DNA from: Parabacteroides faecis
GTDB taxonomy: Bacteria > Bacteroidota > Bacteroidia > Bacteroidales > Tannerellaceae
Assembly: GCF_014647375.1 (NCBI RefSeq)
Contig: NZ_BMPB01000005.1
Location: 366,418-430,417 of the forward strand
DNA length: 64,000 nucleotides
Reading direction: 5' to 3'
Part shown: piece by piece, positions 32,886 to 40,665 of the stretch
How positions within the stretch are numbered: position 1 is the first letter of the stretch
Layout: each line of letters begins with the position of its first letter
The notes under the pieces: model-generated
The model's database searches: none
Seen by the model: only the letters and a program-made list of their open reading frames with translations
What the model was told of the DNA's origin: nothing
Translations under genes and position numbers: made by a program

Positions 32886-33806
32886 ATGCGAAAAGTTCAT
32901 TTAATCTCCGTGACCGAACCTCTTGTGCTTGATTTGGCTTTGGCTATTCATGAAAAGGGATATGACGTGAGTGTTTCAGGTGACGGTATAGCAGAGGAAG
33001 TGATAGCAAAGCTACACGCCGCAGGTTGTACATGTCATGGAGACGGTTGGTTTCCGGAGAGATTAACAAAGGATAATAATTTTGTCGTTTTGGGCGCTAC
33101 TGTCAAGCAGGATAACCCGGAACTGATAAAAGCTAAGGAATTGGGGTTATTAATTCTCTCTATACCTGAATTCATTTTTCAGCGAACCAAAGAGAAGACT
33201 CGGGTAGTTGTTGCGGGAAGCCGTGGAAAGAAAACAATTATCTCGATGATCATTTATGCCCTTCAGCGACAGAAACTGGCCTTCGATTATGCCCTGACCA
33301 GCGAAATCCCTTTGTTGCCGAATCGGGTACATATGAGCTATGAAGCACGTATAGCCCTGATCGAAGGGGATGAGCATGTTACATCCGCATTGGAAAAACG
33401 TTTTCAACTGGAATTTTACCGTCCTCATATTGCCATACTGACCAATCTGTCATGGACACCGGAAACAGACCATGACAGTCCGGATGCTTATTACGGTACG
33501 TTCAGGAACTTCATAACCCTGATCGAACGTTCCGGCAAGCTGATCTATTTTGAAGGCGATCCGGCTGTGAGACAGTTGGCGGAAGAGGTGCGTGAAGACA
33601 TTACCGCCATTTCTTACGGCCAGCATCCGGTGATCGAAAAAGACGGGGCTACTTTCCTGCAGACCCGTTACGGAGATTTCCCGATACGGATACCGGACAA
33701 CTATTTTCTGACGAATCTGAACGCAGCGCGCCTGGCATGCCGCCAGTTAGGTGTTAAAGATGCCGATTTTTATCGGGCGATATCTGAATATAGTGTATCT
33801 TTGTAG
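32886..33806 (+). CDS. Shortened Mur-ligase-like protein (Mpl/MurC-related)
   Basis: The protein has 306 residues. It follows the Mur ligase order: N-terminal Rossmann-like domain (MRKVHLISVTEPLVLDLALAI), SIPEFIFQRTKEKTRVVVAGSRGKKT (P-loop at 111-117) and the central ATPase region (ALIEGDEH, PHIAILTNLSWTPETDH). It stops at the entry to the third domain (LTNLNAARLACRQLG), so most of the C-terminal ligase domain is missing (full Mpl/MurC are about 450-470 residues). The P-loop is GSRGKKT rather than the usual GT(H/N)GKTT. No remnant of the third domain is seen downstream: the next gene starts 2 bp later. It may be a non-ligase regulator or a partial enzyme. Confidence 0.72.
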   Translation: MRKVHLISVTEPLVLDLALAIHEKGYDVSVSGDGIAEEVIAKLHAAGCTCHGDGWFPERLTKDNNFVVLGATVKQDNPELIKAKELGLLILSIPEFIFQRTKEKTRVVVAGSRGKKTIISMIIYALQRQKLAFDYALTSEIPLLPNRVHMSYEARIALIEGDEHVTSALEKRFQLEFYRPHIAILTNLSWTPETDHDSPDAYYGTFRNFITLIERSGKLIYFEGDPAVRQLAEEVREDITAISYGQHPVIEKDGATFLQTRYGDFPIRIPDNYFLTNLNAARLACRQLGVKDADFYRAISEYSVSL

Positions 33807-33808
33807 CT

Positions 33809-34357
33809 ATGATTATAGCGAGACAAAAAAGAAAAGAAAATATAGCCGAGTATTTATTATACATGTGGCAGGTGGAAGACCTGATACGTGCCAATCAGTT
33901 TGATCTCGATTCGATCCGCCGGACGGTGATCGCCCAATACGATCAACCGGACGAAGTGAAAGAGGAGATAGCCAAATGGTATGAAGAACTGATCGATATG
34001 ATGCGTAGCGAAGGAGTCATGGAAAAAGGACATATTCAGTTGAATAAGAATGTGATCATTGCCCTGACCGACCTGCACCTGCGATTGCTGAAATCCCCGA
34101 AAGAAATGGTTTACGGGGCGGCTTATTATAAAACGCTTCCTTATATAGTACAACTTAGGGCAAAGTCCGGGGGTGAAGATTTACCGGAACTGGAAACCTG
34201 TTTTAACGCAATCTATGGCTATCTGCTTCTTCGTATGCAGGGAAAAACCGTCAGTTCGGAAACACAGGAGGCGATCAAACAGATCAGTTCTTTCCTGGCT
34301 CTTTTGGCCGAGAAGTATCGTGAAGATATGAACGGTGATTTGAAATTAGAAGATTAA
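33809..34357 (+). CDS. DUF4924 family protein
   Basis: This 182-residue all-helical soluble protein (MIIARQKRKENIAEYLLYMWQVEDLIRA at the start, YGYLLLRMQGKTVS near the end) matches the Bacteroidetes-specific DUF4924. It starts 2 bp after the Mur-like gene, so the two are translationally linked. The next gene, rfbD, starts 4 bp after it. The function is unknown; conservation with cell-envelope genes is suggestive only. Confidence 0.8.
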   Translation: MIIARQKRKENIAEYLLYMWQVEDLIRANQFDLDSIRRTVIAQYDQPDEVKEEIAKWYEELIDMMRSEGVMEKGHIQLNKNVIIALTDLHLRLLKSPKEMVYGAAYYKTLPYIVQLRAKSGGEDLPELETCFNAIYGYLLLRMQGKTVSSETQEAIKQISSFLALLAEKYREDMNGDLKLED

Positions 34358-34361
34358 TGAA

Positions 34362-35222
34362 ATGAAAACATTATTAGTAACCGGTGCCAACGGGCAACTG
34401 GGCAATTCGATCCGCCTGCTGGCAAAGAACTATTCAGGATACAATTTCCTTTTTACGGATGTCGATACATTGGACATTACGGACCCTGCTGCCGTGCGGG
34501 CAATGATCAAGGACAACCGGGTTGATTATGTGTTGAACTGTGCCGCTTATACGGCTGTCGACAAGGCAGAGGAAGATGAAGCCCTGTGCCGCCGCATCAA
34601 TGCTTTTGCAGTCGGTGTACTGGGGGAAGCAGCGCACGAAGCCGGAGCTAAAATGATCCACGTCTCTACCGATTATGTATTTAACGGAACGGGTTACCGC
34701 CCTTATGTGGAAACAGATGCCACTCGTCCGGTTTCGGCTTATGGTCGTACCAAACTCGCCGGTGAAGAGATACTGCAGGAGGTTTGTCCCGATGCGGTTA
34801 TTATCCGTACGGCCTGGTTATATTCCGAGTTCGGTAATAATTTCGTGAAGACTGTGCTCCGTCTGGGTAAAGAACGCGATGAGTTAGGCTTTGTCTTCGA
34901 CCAGATCGGGACGCCGACTTATGCCGGTGACCTGGCAGCTGCCATGCTGGCGGTGGTGACATCCGATGAGCGGAACGCTTTCGTACCGGGTATTTATCAT
35001 TTCTCGAACGAGGGTGTTTGCAGTTGGTATGATTTTACAGTGAAGATCCTTCAGATCGCCGGGATCGATTGCCGTGTCTTGCCGATCGAAACGAAAGATT
35101 ATCCGACAAAGGCCGTACGTCCTCCCTATAGTGTATTGAATAAGAGAAAGATAAAAGAAACATACGGTGTCGCTATCCCGCATTGGGAAGAGAGCCTTCG
35201 CCTTTGCATGAATAAATTGTAG
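34362..35222 (+). CDS. rfbD: dTDP-4-dehydrorhamnose reductase
   Basis: The protein has 286 residues of the short-chain dehydrogenase superfamily. The NAD(P) motif is TGANGQLG (about 7-14), then NCAAYTAVDKAEEDE, the catalytic STDYVF and YGRTKLAGE (Tyr-x3-Lys), and GIYHFSNEGVCSWYDF, typical of RfbD/RmlD. It makes dTDP-L-rhamnose for surface polysaccharides. No rfbA, B or C gene is next to it, so the pathway is split. Confidence 0.9.
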   Translation: MKTLLVTGANGQLGNSIRLLAKNYSGYNFLFTDVDTLDITDPAAVRAMIKDNRVDYVLNCAAYTAVDKAEEDEALCRRINAFAVGVLGEAAHEAGAKMIHVSTDYVFNGTGYRPYVETDATRPVSAYGRTKLAGEEILQEVCPDAVIIRTAWLYSEFGNNFVKTVLRLGKERDELGFVFDQIGTPTYAGDLAAAMLAVVTSDERNAFVPGIYHFSNEGVCSWYDFTVKILQIAGIDCRVLPIETKDYPTKAVRPPYSVLNKRKIKETYGVAIPHWEESLRLCMNKL

Positions 35223-35224
35223 GG

Positions 35225-35286
35225 TGTTGATAACCCTGTTGATATGTTGATAAGTATGTTGATAACTCTGTTCATAACCCTGTTTG
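35225..35286. repeat. Short tandem repeat of TGTTGATAA-type units
   Basis: Six units start with TGTT: TGTTGATAACCC, TGTTGATA, TGTTGATAAGTA, TGTTGATAACTC, TGTTCATAACCC and TGTTTGAAAT. Spacing is 12 bp except for one 8-bp unit. It lies between rfbD and the prfC start and would be in the prfC leader. Confidence 0.7.
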
Positions 35287-35307
35287 AAATAAAATAAAGA
35301 TATAAAA

Positions 35308-36888
35308 ATGAGTCAGTATTCAGAAGAGATTAAAAGAAGAAGAACGTTTGCTATTGTCAGCCACCCGGATGCCGGTAAAACCACATTAACGGAAAAACTG
35401 CTGTTGTTCGGTGGTGCGATCCATGTGGCCGGTGCCGTAAAATCCAATAAGATCAAAAAGACGGCTACCTCCGACTGGATGGAAATAGAAAAACAACGTG
35501 GAATCTCCGTTGCAACCTCTGTGATGGCTTTCGACTATGACAATCATAAGGTAAATATCCTCGATACTCCCGGTCACCAGGATTTCGCCGAAGATACTTT
35601 CCGTACGTTAACTGCCGTAGACAGTGTAATTATCGTGATCGACATTGCCAAAGGTGTGGAAGCACAGACCCGTAAGTTGATGGAAGTTTGCCGTATGCGC
35701 AAAACGCCGGTGATCGTGTTTGTCAACAAGATGGACCGTGACGGTAAAGATCCTTTCGATCTTCTGGATGAGATTGAAGAAGAACTGCATATCAACGTAC
35801 GCCCTTTAAGCTGGCCGATCGATATGGGACAGCGTTTCAAAGGGGTATATAATATATATGAGCAGAAACTCGACCTTTACACGCCGAGTAAACAGTATGT
35901 GACGGAGAAGATCGAGTTCAACGATATAAACAACCCGGAACTGGAAAACCATATCGGCGATACGCTGGCCGAAAAGCTTCGTGCAGATATCGAACTGATT
36001 GAAGGCGTTTATCCGGAGTTCGATGTGGATACGTATCTGCGGGGAGACATCGCTCCTGTCTTTTTCGGTTCTGCCCTGAACAACTTCGGTGTGAAGGAAC
36101 TGCTGGATTGTTTTATCAAGATCGCACCGTCTCCCCGTCCTATCCAGGCGGTAGAACGTGTCGTTGAGCCGGAAGAGGATAACTTTACCGGTTTCATCTT
36201 CAAGATCCACGCGAATATGGACCCGAATCACCGCAGTTGTATTGCTTTCGTAAAGATCTGTTCCGGTCGTTTCGAACGTAATGCTCCTTATAAACATGTT
36301 CGCTTCGGTAAACAACTGCGTTTCAGCAGTCCGACTGCTTTTATGGCACAGAAGAAAGAAACGGTGGACGAAGCGTTTGCAGGCGACATCATCGGTTTGC
36401 CGGATACGGGTAATTTTAAGATCGGCGATACGCTGACTGCCGGTGAAGAGCTTCATTTCAAGGGGTTGCCCAGCTTCTCGCCGGAGATGTTCAAATACAT
36501 TGAAAATGCCGACCCGATGAAAGCCAAGCAGTTGAATAAGGGGATCGAACAGTTGATGGACGAAGGGGTTGCACAGCTCTTTACCAACCAGTTCAATGGC
36601 CGTAAGATTATCGGTACGGTCGGACAATTGCAGTTTGAAGTAATCCAGTACCGTTTGTTACATGAATATGGTGCCCAGTGTAAATGGGAACCAATCAGTC
36701 TTTATAAAGCTTGCTGGATTGAAAGTGACAATCAGGTCGCTTTGGATAATTTCAAGAAGCGTAAATCGCAGTATATGGCGCTTGACAAAGAAGGCCGTGA
36801 TGTTTATCTGGCCGATTCCGGTTATGTACTGACCATGGCACAACAGGATTTCCCGGATATCAAGTTCCATTTTACGTCGGAATTTTAA
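35308..36888 (+). CDS. prfC: Peptide chain release factor 3 (GTPase)
   Basis: This 526-residue translational GTPase has P-loop [13 protein letters not shown] (about 19-31), switch [10 protein letters not shown] (about 88-95) and NKMD (about 142-145). The RF3-specific features are the [11 protein letters not shown] segment after the P-loop and the C-terminal domain ([36 protein letters not shown]). It recycles RF1/RF2 from the ribosome after termination. Full length. Start supported by the conserved N terminus ([21 protein letters not shown]). Confidence 0.95.
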   Translation: MSQYSEEIKRRRTFAIVSHPDAGKTTLTEKLLLFGGAIHVAGAVKSNKIKKTATSDWMEIEKQRGISVATSVMAFDYDNHKVNILDTPGHQDFAEDTFRTLTAVDSVIIVIDIAKGVEAQTRKLMEVCRMRKTPVIVFVNKMDRDGKDPFDLLDEIEEELHINVRPLSWPIDMGQRFKGVYNIYEQKLDLYTPSKQYVTEKIEFNDINNPELENHIGDTLAEKLRADIELIEGVYPEFDVDTYLRGDIAPVFFGSALNNFGVKELLDCFIKIAPSPRPIQAVERVVEPEEDNFTGFIFKIHANMDPNHRSCIAFVKICSGRFERNAPYKHVRFGKQLRFSSPTAFMAQKKETVDEAFAGDIIGLPDTGNFKIGDTLTAGEELHFKGLPSFSPEMFKYIENADPMKAKQLNKGIEQLMDEGVAQLFTNQFNGRKIIGTVGQLQFEVIQYRLLHEYGAQCKWEPISLYKACWIESDNQVALDNFKKRKSQYMALDKEGRDVYLADSGYVLTMAQQDFPDIKFHFTSEF

Positions 36889-36971
36889 GGAGAGGGGATA
36901 ATATGCCAATAAGCTAATGTGCTAATGGTGATAGTTACTTACCTGCTACATACGAGAACTTATTATGTACA

Positions 36972-37105
36972 TTTCAGCCTTCAGTTGCTCACTCTCTTTG
37001 ATAATCATGGCTCAATCCTGAAGGGTGAAAATATGATGACGCGTTTTTTCTCCTTTCAGAATAATGCTTTGTAAATCAATCCGGAGAAGTGACTGAAGGC
37101 TGAAA
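36972..37105. mobile_element. Small element with 14-bp terminal inverted repeats (MITE-like)
   Basis: TTTCAGCCTTCAGT (36972-36985) and its exact complement ACTGAAGGCTGAAA (37092-37105) bound a 134-bp non-coding AT-rich stretch in the prfC/HAD gap. This is the size and form of a miniature inverted-repeat element. No target-site duplication was obvious and no transposase is present, so mobility is not shown. Confidence 0.4.
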
Positions 37106-37127
37106 CGTGACTTTATGGATCTCGCTT

Positions 37128-37254
37128 GTAGAAGTCATTTCGGGTAGCTGTTGCAGTCATTTCCAGTAGTTGCTGCAGTCATGAAAAATCGCTGCGGCAC
37201 TCATTTGAAATGGTTGCCTACCCGTTCCGGAATGGCTGCCTACCTGTTCTGAAA
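37128..37254. repeat. Degenerate tandem repeat, unit about 22 bp
   Basis: Five to six diverged units with cores GTAGCTGTTGCAGTCATTT, GTAGTTGCTGCAGTCATG, CGCTGCGGCACTCATTT, GGTTGCCTACCCGTTC and GGCTGCCTACCTGTTC repeat at a period of 22-24 bp. Like the one at 2819-2935 it lies between the 3' ends of convergent genes. Confidence 0.55.
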
Positions 37255-37311
37255 AAGACGTAAACTTTTTCTTTGGAGGTTTTACCTTTTTCTATATTCG
37301 ATTGTGAAGTC

Positions 37312-37338
37312 CAACTGTCACTTGTCATCTGTCATCTG
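37312..37338. repeat. Dispersed TGACA/TGTCA repeat, half copy B
   Basis: CAACTGTCACTTGTC followed by two ATCTG-type units is the right arm of the element seen in full at 19946-20047 and 39646-39726. The left arm is missing. It ends 8 bp before the stop of the HAD gene. Confidence 0.65.
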
Positions 37339-37346
37339 AAAAAGGT

Positions 37347-38039
37347 CTATAATATCCCTTTTATTTCCTCCAGACGTTTAACTGTATAGGTAGGGGTAAA
37401 CTCCTGAGGTGGCAGATCCTGCGGATTGAACCAAAGCTGGTCTATCCGTGATTGGTGGGCGCCGAATATGTCGGCCTCGAAACAGTCGCCGATCATCAGC
37501 GTTTCATTGCGTCGGGAATTGGTATTGATCAGGGCAAAATCGAAAATACCCTTATGAGGCTTCTGAATACCGGCATCTTCCGAGAGGATCATCCGGGTAA
37601 AGTAGGGAGCCAGTCCGGAGTTGCGCAGTTTCTTGTCCTGTACTTCACGGAAACCATTCGATAAGATATACATGCGGTAGGAGGGGCGAAGATATTCCAG
37701 CAACTCGATCGCTCCGGGGACCAGTCCGGTCTTGGTTGTCGTACGTTGCAGGAAATCATTATTGACAGCCAGCACCGATTGGGTATCCTCAATACCCAGC
37801 GGACGAAGCACGTAACGGAAGCGGTCGATGATAAGCGTTTGACGGTCGATCTCTCCTGCGCGATATTGCTTCCACAACAGTTCATTGTGCGGCCAATAGA
37901 TAGCGAAGAAAGCCTCGAAGGAGGCATAATACCGGTCAAAGTGGTGATCGGTATAAAGCTCTTCGAGGCATTTTTTATTGTTATGGTACGTATCCCAAAG
38001 GGTATCGTCCAGATCTATAAAGAGATTTTTGTATTTCAT
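37347..38039 (-). CDS. HAD-family hydrolase, YjjG-like (pyrimidine) nucleotidase
   Basis: The protein has 230 residues. The HAD nucleophile motif is FIDLDDTLWD (about 7-16), motif II is YILSNGF and motif III/IV is GIQKPHKGIFDFAL ... MIGDCFEADIFGAHQ. Size and cap match the YjjG branch, which dephosphorylates non-canonical nucleoside monophosphates. Its ATG overlaps the stop codon of the preceding gene by one base (TAATG), so translation is coupled. Confidence 0.8.
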   Translation of the reverse strand: MKYKNLFIDLDDTLWDTYHNNKKCLEELYTDHHFDRYYASFEAFFAIYWPHNELLWKQYRAGEIDRQTLIIDRFRYVLRPLGIEDTQSVLAVNNDFLQRTTTKTGLVPGAIELLEYLRPSYRMYILSNGFREVQDKKLRNSGLAPYFTRMILSEDAGIQKPHKGIFDFALINTNSRRNETLMIGDCFEADIFGAHQSRIDQLWFNPQDLPPQEFTPTYTVKRLEEIKGIL

Positions 38040-38911
38040 TATCCTACTTCAATAACCAGATATTTACCCAGGCTCCAGAATGTTTTCGGGTCTGTGATAT
38101 TCAATGTCAGATTACCGTCTTCGTCTTTTACGAATTCGTAAGAACCTTCCGGATGGTTGGATTTCAGTTTGGCTTTAGCTGCGAATAGAGGGATTTCCTT
38201 CACTTCGCGAATATCGACAGAGATAAAATAATCTTTGTTGAAGCCACTTTGTAATACTTTTGATTTAGAGAAGAGGCCACCGCCGGAAAGGATCTTTTGG
38301 TCTTTCAACTCTTTTCCCGTACCGAAGCAATAGTAGGCCGTGTTGAGTGCCTTATCCTGTTCGCCTAATTTTTCAGACTGGGCGGCAGCAGTTGTTGCCA
38401 GGCTTTCGACATCTTCATTCAGGGAAGATACCATTTCGTCCAGTTCCTGGATGCGGACATTCTTCTTTGCCAGGTCTTCCTGCAGGGCGACGATCATCGT
38501 TGCCTTCTGGTCCAGTTCGGAGGAAAGACGGTTGATCGTTTTCTTCAGGGCTGCCGATTGGATACCGCTTTTTTTCAGCTTGTCTTCCAGCTGGCTGATC
38601 GTTTCTTTATTCTTTTTCAGTGTCTCACTGATCAGCTGCATGTTCTGCTTGATTTGTTCGCGGTTACTTTTGCTGAACTCGCCACCTGTTTGTTGCTGTA
38701 GATTCAGATAGTTTTCAGCATCGCGGATAGACTGTATGTCTGCCTCTACATCATTCAATGTAGTCAGGATTTCATTCATCTCGCTGGTCGATTTCATATT
38801 CTCTATCTTCAGAGAATCGTTTTCTGCCTTCAGCTTTTTGTATTCGGCTGAATTTTGTCCGCAGGATACCAGTAATGTTGCGCAGGTGCAAGCTAATAAT
38901 AACTTCTTCAT
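38039..38911 (-). CDS. Coiled-coil lipoprotein of unknown function
   Basis: I start at the second Met (MKKLLLACTCATLLVSCGQ), which gives a proper lipobox (Cys at about 17) and removes the overlap with rsmI; 290 residues. Residues about 25-185 are a long heptad-rich coiled coil (KKLKAENDSLKIENMKS ... LDQKATMIVALQEDLAKKNVRIQELDEMV). The last 100 residues form a small beta domain (GLFSKSKVLQSGFNKDYFISVDIREVKEIPLF). It probably spans part of the periplasm. Conserved linkage with rsmI is seen here, but no function can be assigned. Confidence 0.72.
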   Translation of the reverse strand: MKKLLLACTCATLLVSCGQNSAEYKKLKAENDSLKIENMKSTSEMNEILTTLNDVEADIQSIRDAENYLNLQQQTGGEFSKSNREQIKQNMQLISETLKKNKETISQLEDKLKKSGIQSAALKKTINRLSSELDQKATMIVALQEDLAKKNVRIQELDEMVSSLNEDVESLATTAAAQSEKLGEQDKALNTAYYCFGTGKELKDQKILSGGGLFSKSKVLQSGFNKDYFISVDIREVKEIPLFAAKAKLKSNHPEGSYEFVKDEDGNLTLNITDPKTFWSLGKYLVIEVG

Positions 38912-38930
38912 GTTCTTTTTGTTTTTTGAG

Positions 38931-39635
38931 TTAAACATCTTTTTCTGTCTCTTTTTCCTTTTTATCTTTTAAGCCTGCTAATACTATAACAATCTCACCC
39001 CTCGGTTCGTTCACGGTAAAGTGTGCTATAACCTCTTCCAGGGTTCCGCGGACAGTCTCTTCGTGCAGCTTGGATATTTCGCGTGACACGGATACTTGTC
39101 GGTCGGTCCCGAAGAATTCGGCTAGTTGGGTAAGCGTCTTTAACAACCGGAAAGGGGATTCGTAAAAAATAAGGGTCCTGTATTCGACGGACAGTTCCTT
39201 TAAGCGGGTCTGACGACCTTTCTTCTGGGGAAGGAATCCTTCGAAACAGAATTTCTCGTTCGGTAACCCGGAGGCTACCAGTGCCGGAACAAATGCGGTT
39301 GCTCCCGGCAAACATTCCACGTCGACACCTTGTCGTACACATTCCCTGACCAGCATAAAGCCGGGATCGGAGATGGCGGGCGTTCCGGCATCCGACACAA
39401 GGGCTATGTTCTCACCTCCTTTGATACGGGAGGCGATCTGTTCCACCGTCTTGTGTTCGTTGAACTTATGGTGCGACTGCATTTTGTTCTGTATCTCAAA
39501 ATGTTTCAGCAGGATACCGGTAGTACGTGTGTCTTCGGCCAGGATCAGGTCGGCTTCCTTCAACACACGGATGGCCCGGAAGGTCATATCTTCCAGGTTT
39601 CCTACGGGAGTCGGTACAACTGTTAACTTTGCCAT
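38931..39635 (-). CDS. rsmI: 16S rRNA (cytidine-1402-2'-O)-methyltransferase
   Basis: I start at MAKLTVVPTPVGNLEDMTFRA (234 residues); the longer frame runs into the inverted repeat. Family motifs present: PTPVGNLED, ILAEDTRTTG, SDAGTPAISDPG, LPGATAFVPALVASGLP, FEGFLPQKKGRQ and YESPFRLL. It uses S-adenosylmethionine to methylate C1402 in the ribosomal decoding centre. The first gene of a three-gene run with the coiled-coil lipoprotein and HAD nucleotidase. Confidence 0.94.
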   Translation of the reverse strand: MAKLTVVPTPVGNLEDMTFRAIRVLKEADLILAEDTRTTGILLKHFEIQNKMQSHHKFNEHKTVEQIASRIKGGENIALVSDAGTPAISDPGFMLVRECVRQGVDVECLPGATAFVPALVASGLPNEKFCFEGFLPQKKGRQTRLKELSVEYRTLIFYESPFRLLKTLTQLAEFFGTDRQVSVSREISKLHEETVRGTLEEVIAHFTVNEPRGEIVIVLAGLKDKKEKETEKDV

Positions 39636-39645
39636 AATCTTTTTT

Positions 39646-39726
39646 AGTTGACAGTCGACAGTTGACAAGTGACAGTTAAAATACAGTCCTTCAAACTGTC
39701 AACTGTCACTTGTCAGCTGTCAACTG
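39646..39726. repeat. Dispersed TGACA/TGTCA inverted repeat, copy C
   Basis: The left arm (39646-39677) is made of GTTGACA/GTGACA units and the right arm (39694-39726) of their complements. The cores 39659-39677 and 39701-39719 pair at 18 of 19 positions. It fills the gap upstream of rsmI. Confidence 0.78.
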
Positions 39727-39727
39727 A

Positions 39728-40555
39728 TTAAAGGAATCGTTTCTCCAACAATTTGAGGAAATCGGCTACGGCTTCATCCTCAATATTCCATTTCAGTTCG
39801 TTATTCAGATAGGTTACCGACTCCTCGTACGAATGAATATCGTTGAGGTCGGTAATCGCTTTGTTCATTTTGTCTTCATTGCCACCGAACAGCTCGCGGC
39901 GGAAGCGGAAGCGGTCGTTCAGGCTGAAAGCCTTGCGGAAGTCAGACAGATTCTTTTTTTCCAGTATGTCGCTGAGGAAAACCCCTTGTTTGTCTGCCAC
40001 AACTGTTTTGTGAGGTGTCTCGAGCTGTATTTTGTGTTCGGTTGCCTGTGCCGGTTCAGATAACCTGGGGGCCGGTTGTACGGATTCAGGTTGTACCTGC
40101 TCCGGCTGTACGGTGGTAATCGGTTCCGGTGTCACTATTTCCGGTTGATGGACTTCCGCTTGTTCGATAACCACTTTTTCCTCTATCTTTTCTTCCGGAA
40201 TAATCTCTTGTTGCTCGATGATGACTTTCCTGGTTGGTGCAACTTCCGGTTCCGGAATGATTACAGTTTCTGTAACCGGTTCTTCTTTTATTTCCGTTTC
40301 GGGAACCGGGATCGTTGTCGCGGCCGGATTGGGCAGCGACTGGATCAATGCCTGATGGGCTTCCATTTGTTTACGTAACATTTCAATCTGTGCCGTTTCC
40401 AGCGAATGAAGGTCATTCAGTATTTTATGTGTCAGATTGAACGTCTGGCTAAAGAAGGACACCGGATATACCTCTGCATCGCGCATACCGGCAATCAACG
40501 TCTCAAGTTCCTTGATGTCAAGTAACAGATAATCTATTTTTTCTTTATTTGCCAT
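39728..40555 (-). CDS. Hypothetical protein with Pro/Glu-rich linker
   Basis: The start is taken at MANKEKIDYLLLDIKELE (275 residues). The N terminus (about 1-85) is helical and possibly coiled. Residues about 90-195 form a low-complexity linker rich in Pro, Glu, Val and Gln (EPVTETVIIPEPEV, EPEQVQPESVQPAPR-like repeats). The C terminus (about 205-275) is a compact helical domain (FLSDILEKKNLSDFRKAFSLNDRFRFRRELFGGNEDKMNKAI). The C-terminal domain recurs in Bacteroidetes proteins as I remember it, but I cannot name a function. No signal peptide or TM segment. Confidence 0.65.
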   Translation of the reverse strand: MANKEKIDYLLLDIKELETLIAGMRDAEVYPVSFFSQTFNLTHKILNDLHSLETAQIEMLRKQMEAHQALIQSLPNPAATTIPVPETEIKEEPVTETVIIPEPEVAPTRKVIIEQQEIIPEEKIEEKVVIEQAEVHQPEIVTPEPITTVQPEQVQPESVQPAPRLSEPAQATEHKIQLETPHKTVVADKQGVFLSDILEKKNLSDFRKAFSLNDRFRFRRELFGGNEDKMNKAITDLNDIHSYEESVTYLNNELKWNIEDEAVADFLKLLEKRFL

Positions 40556-40665
40556 TTCTGAATTTATGCTTAACGGGGAGTGTAATAACAACGCCCCGGT
40601 TTATATTGCAACAAAAATAACTATTTTATTTATGTAACGTACTTAATATGTAAAAAAGTGTGCTG

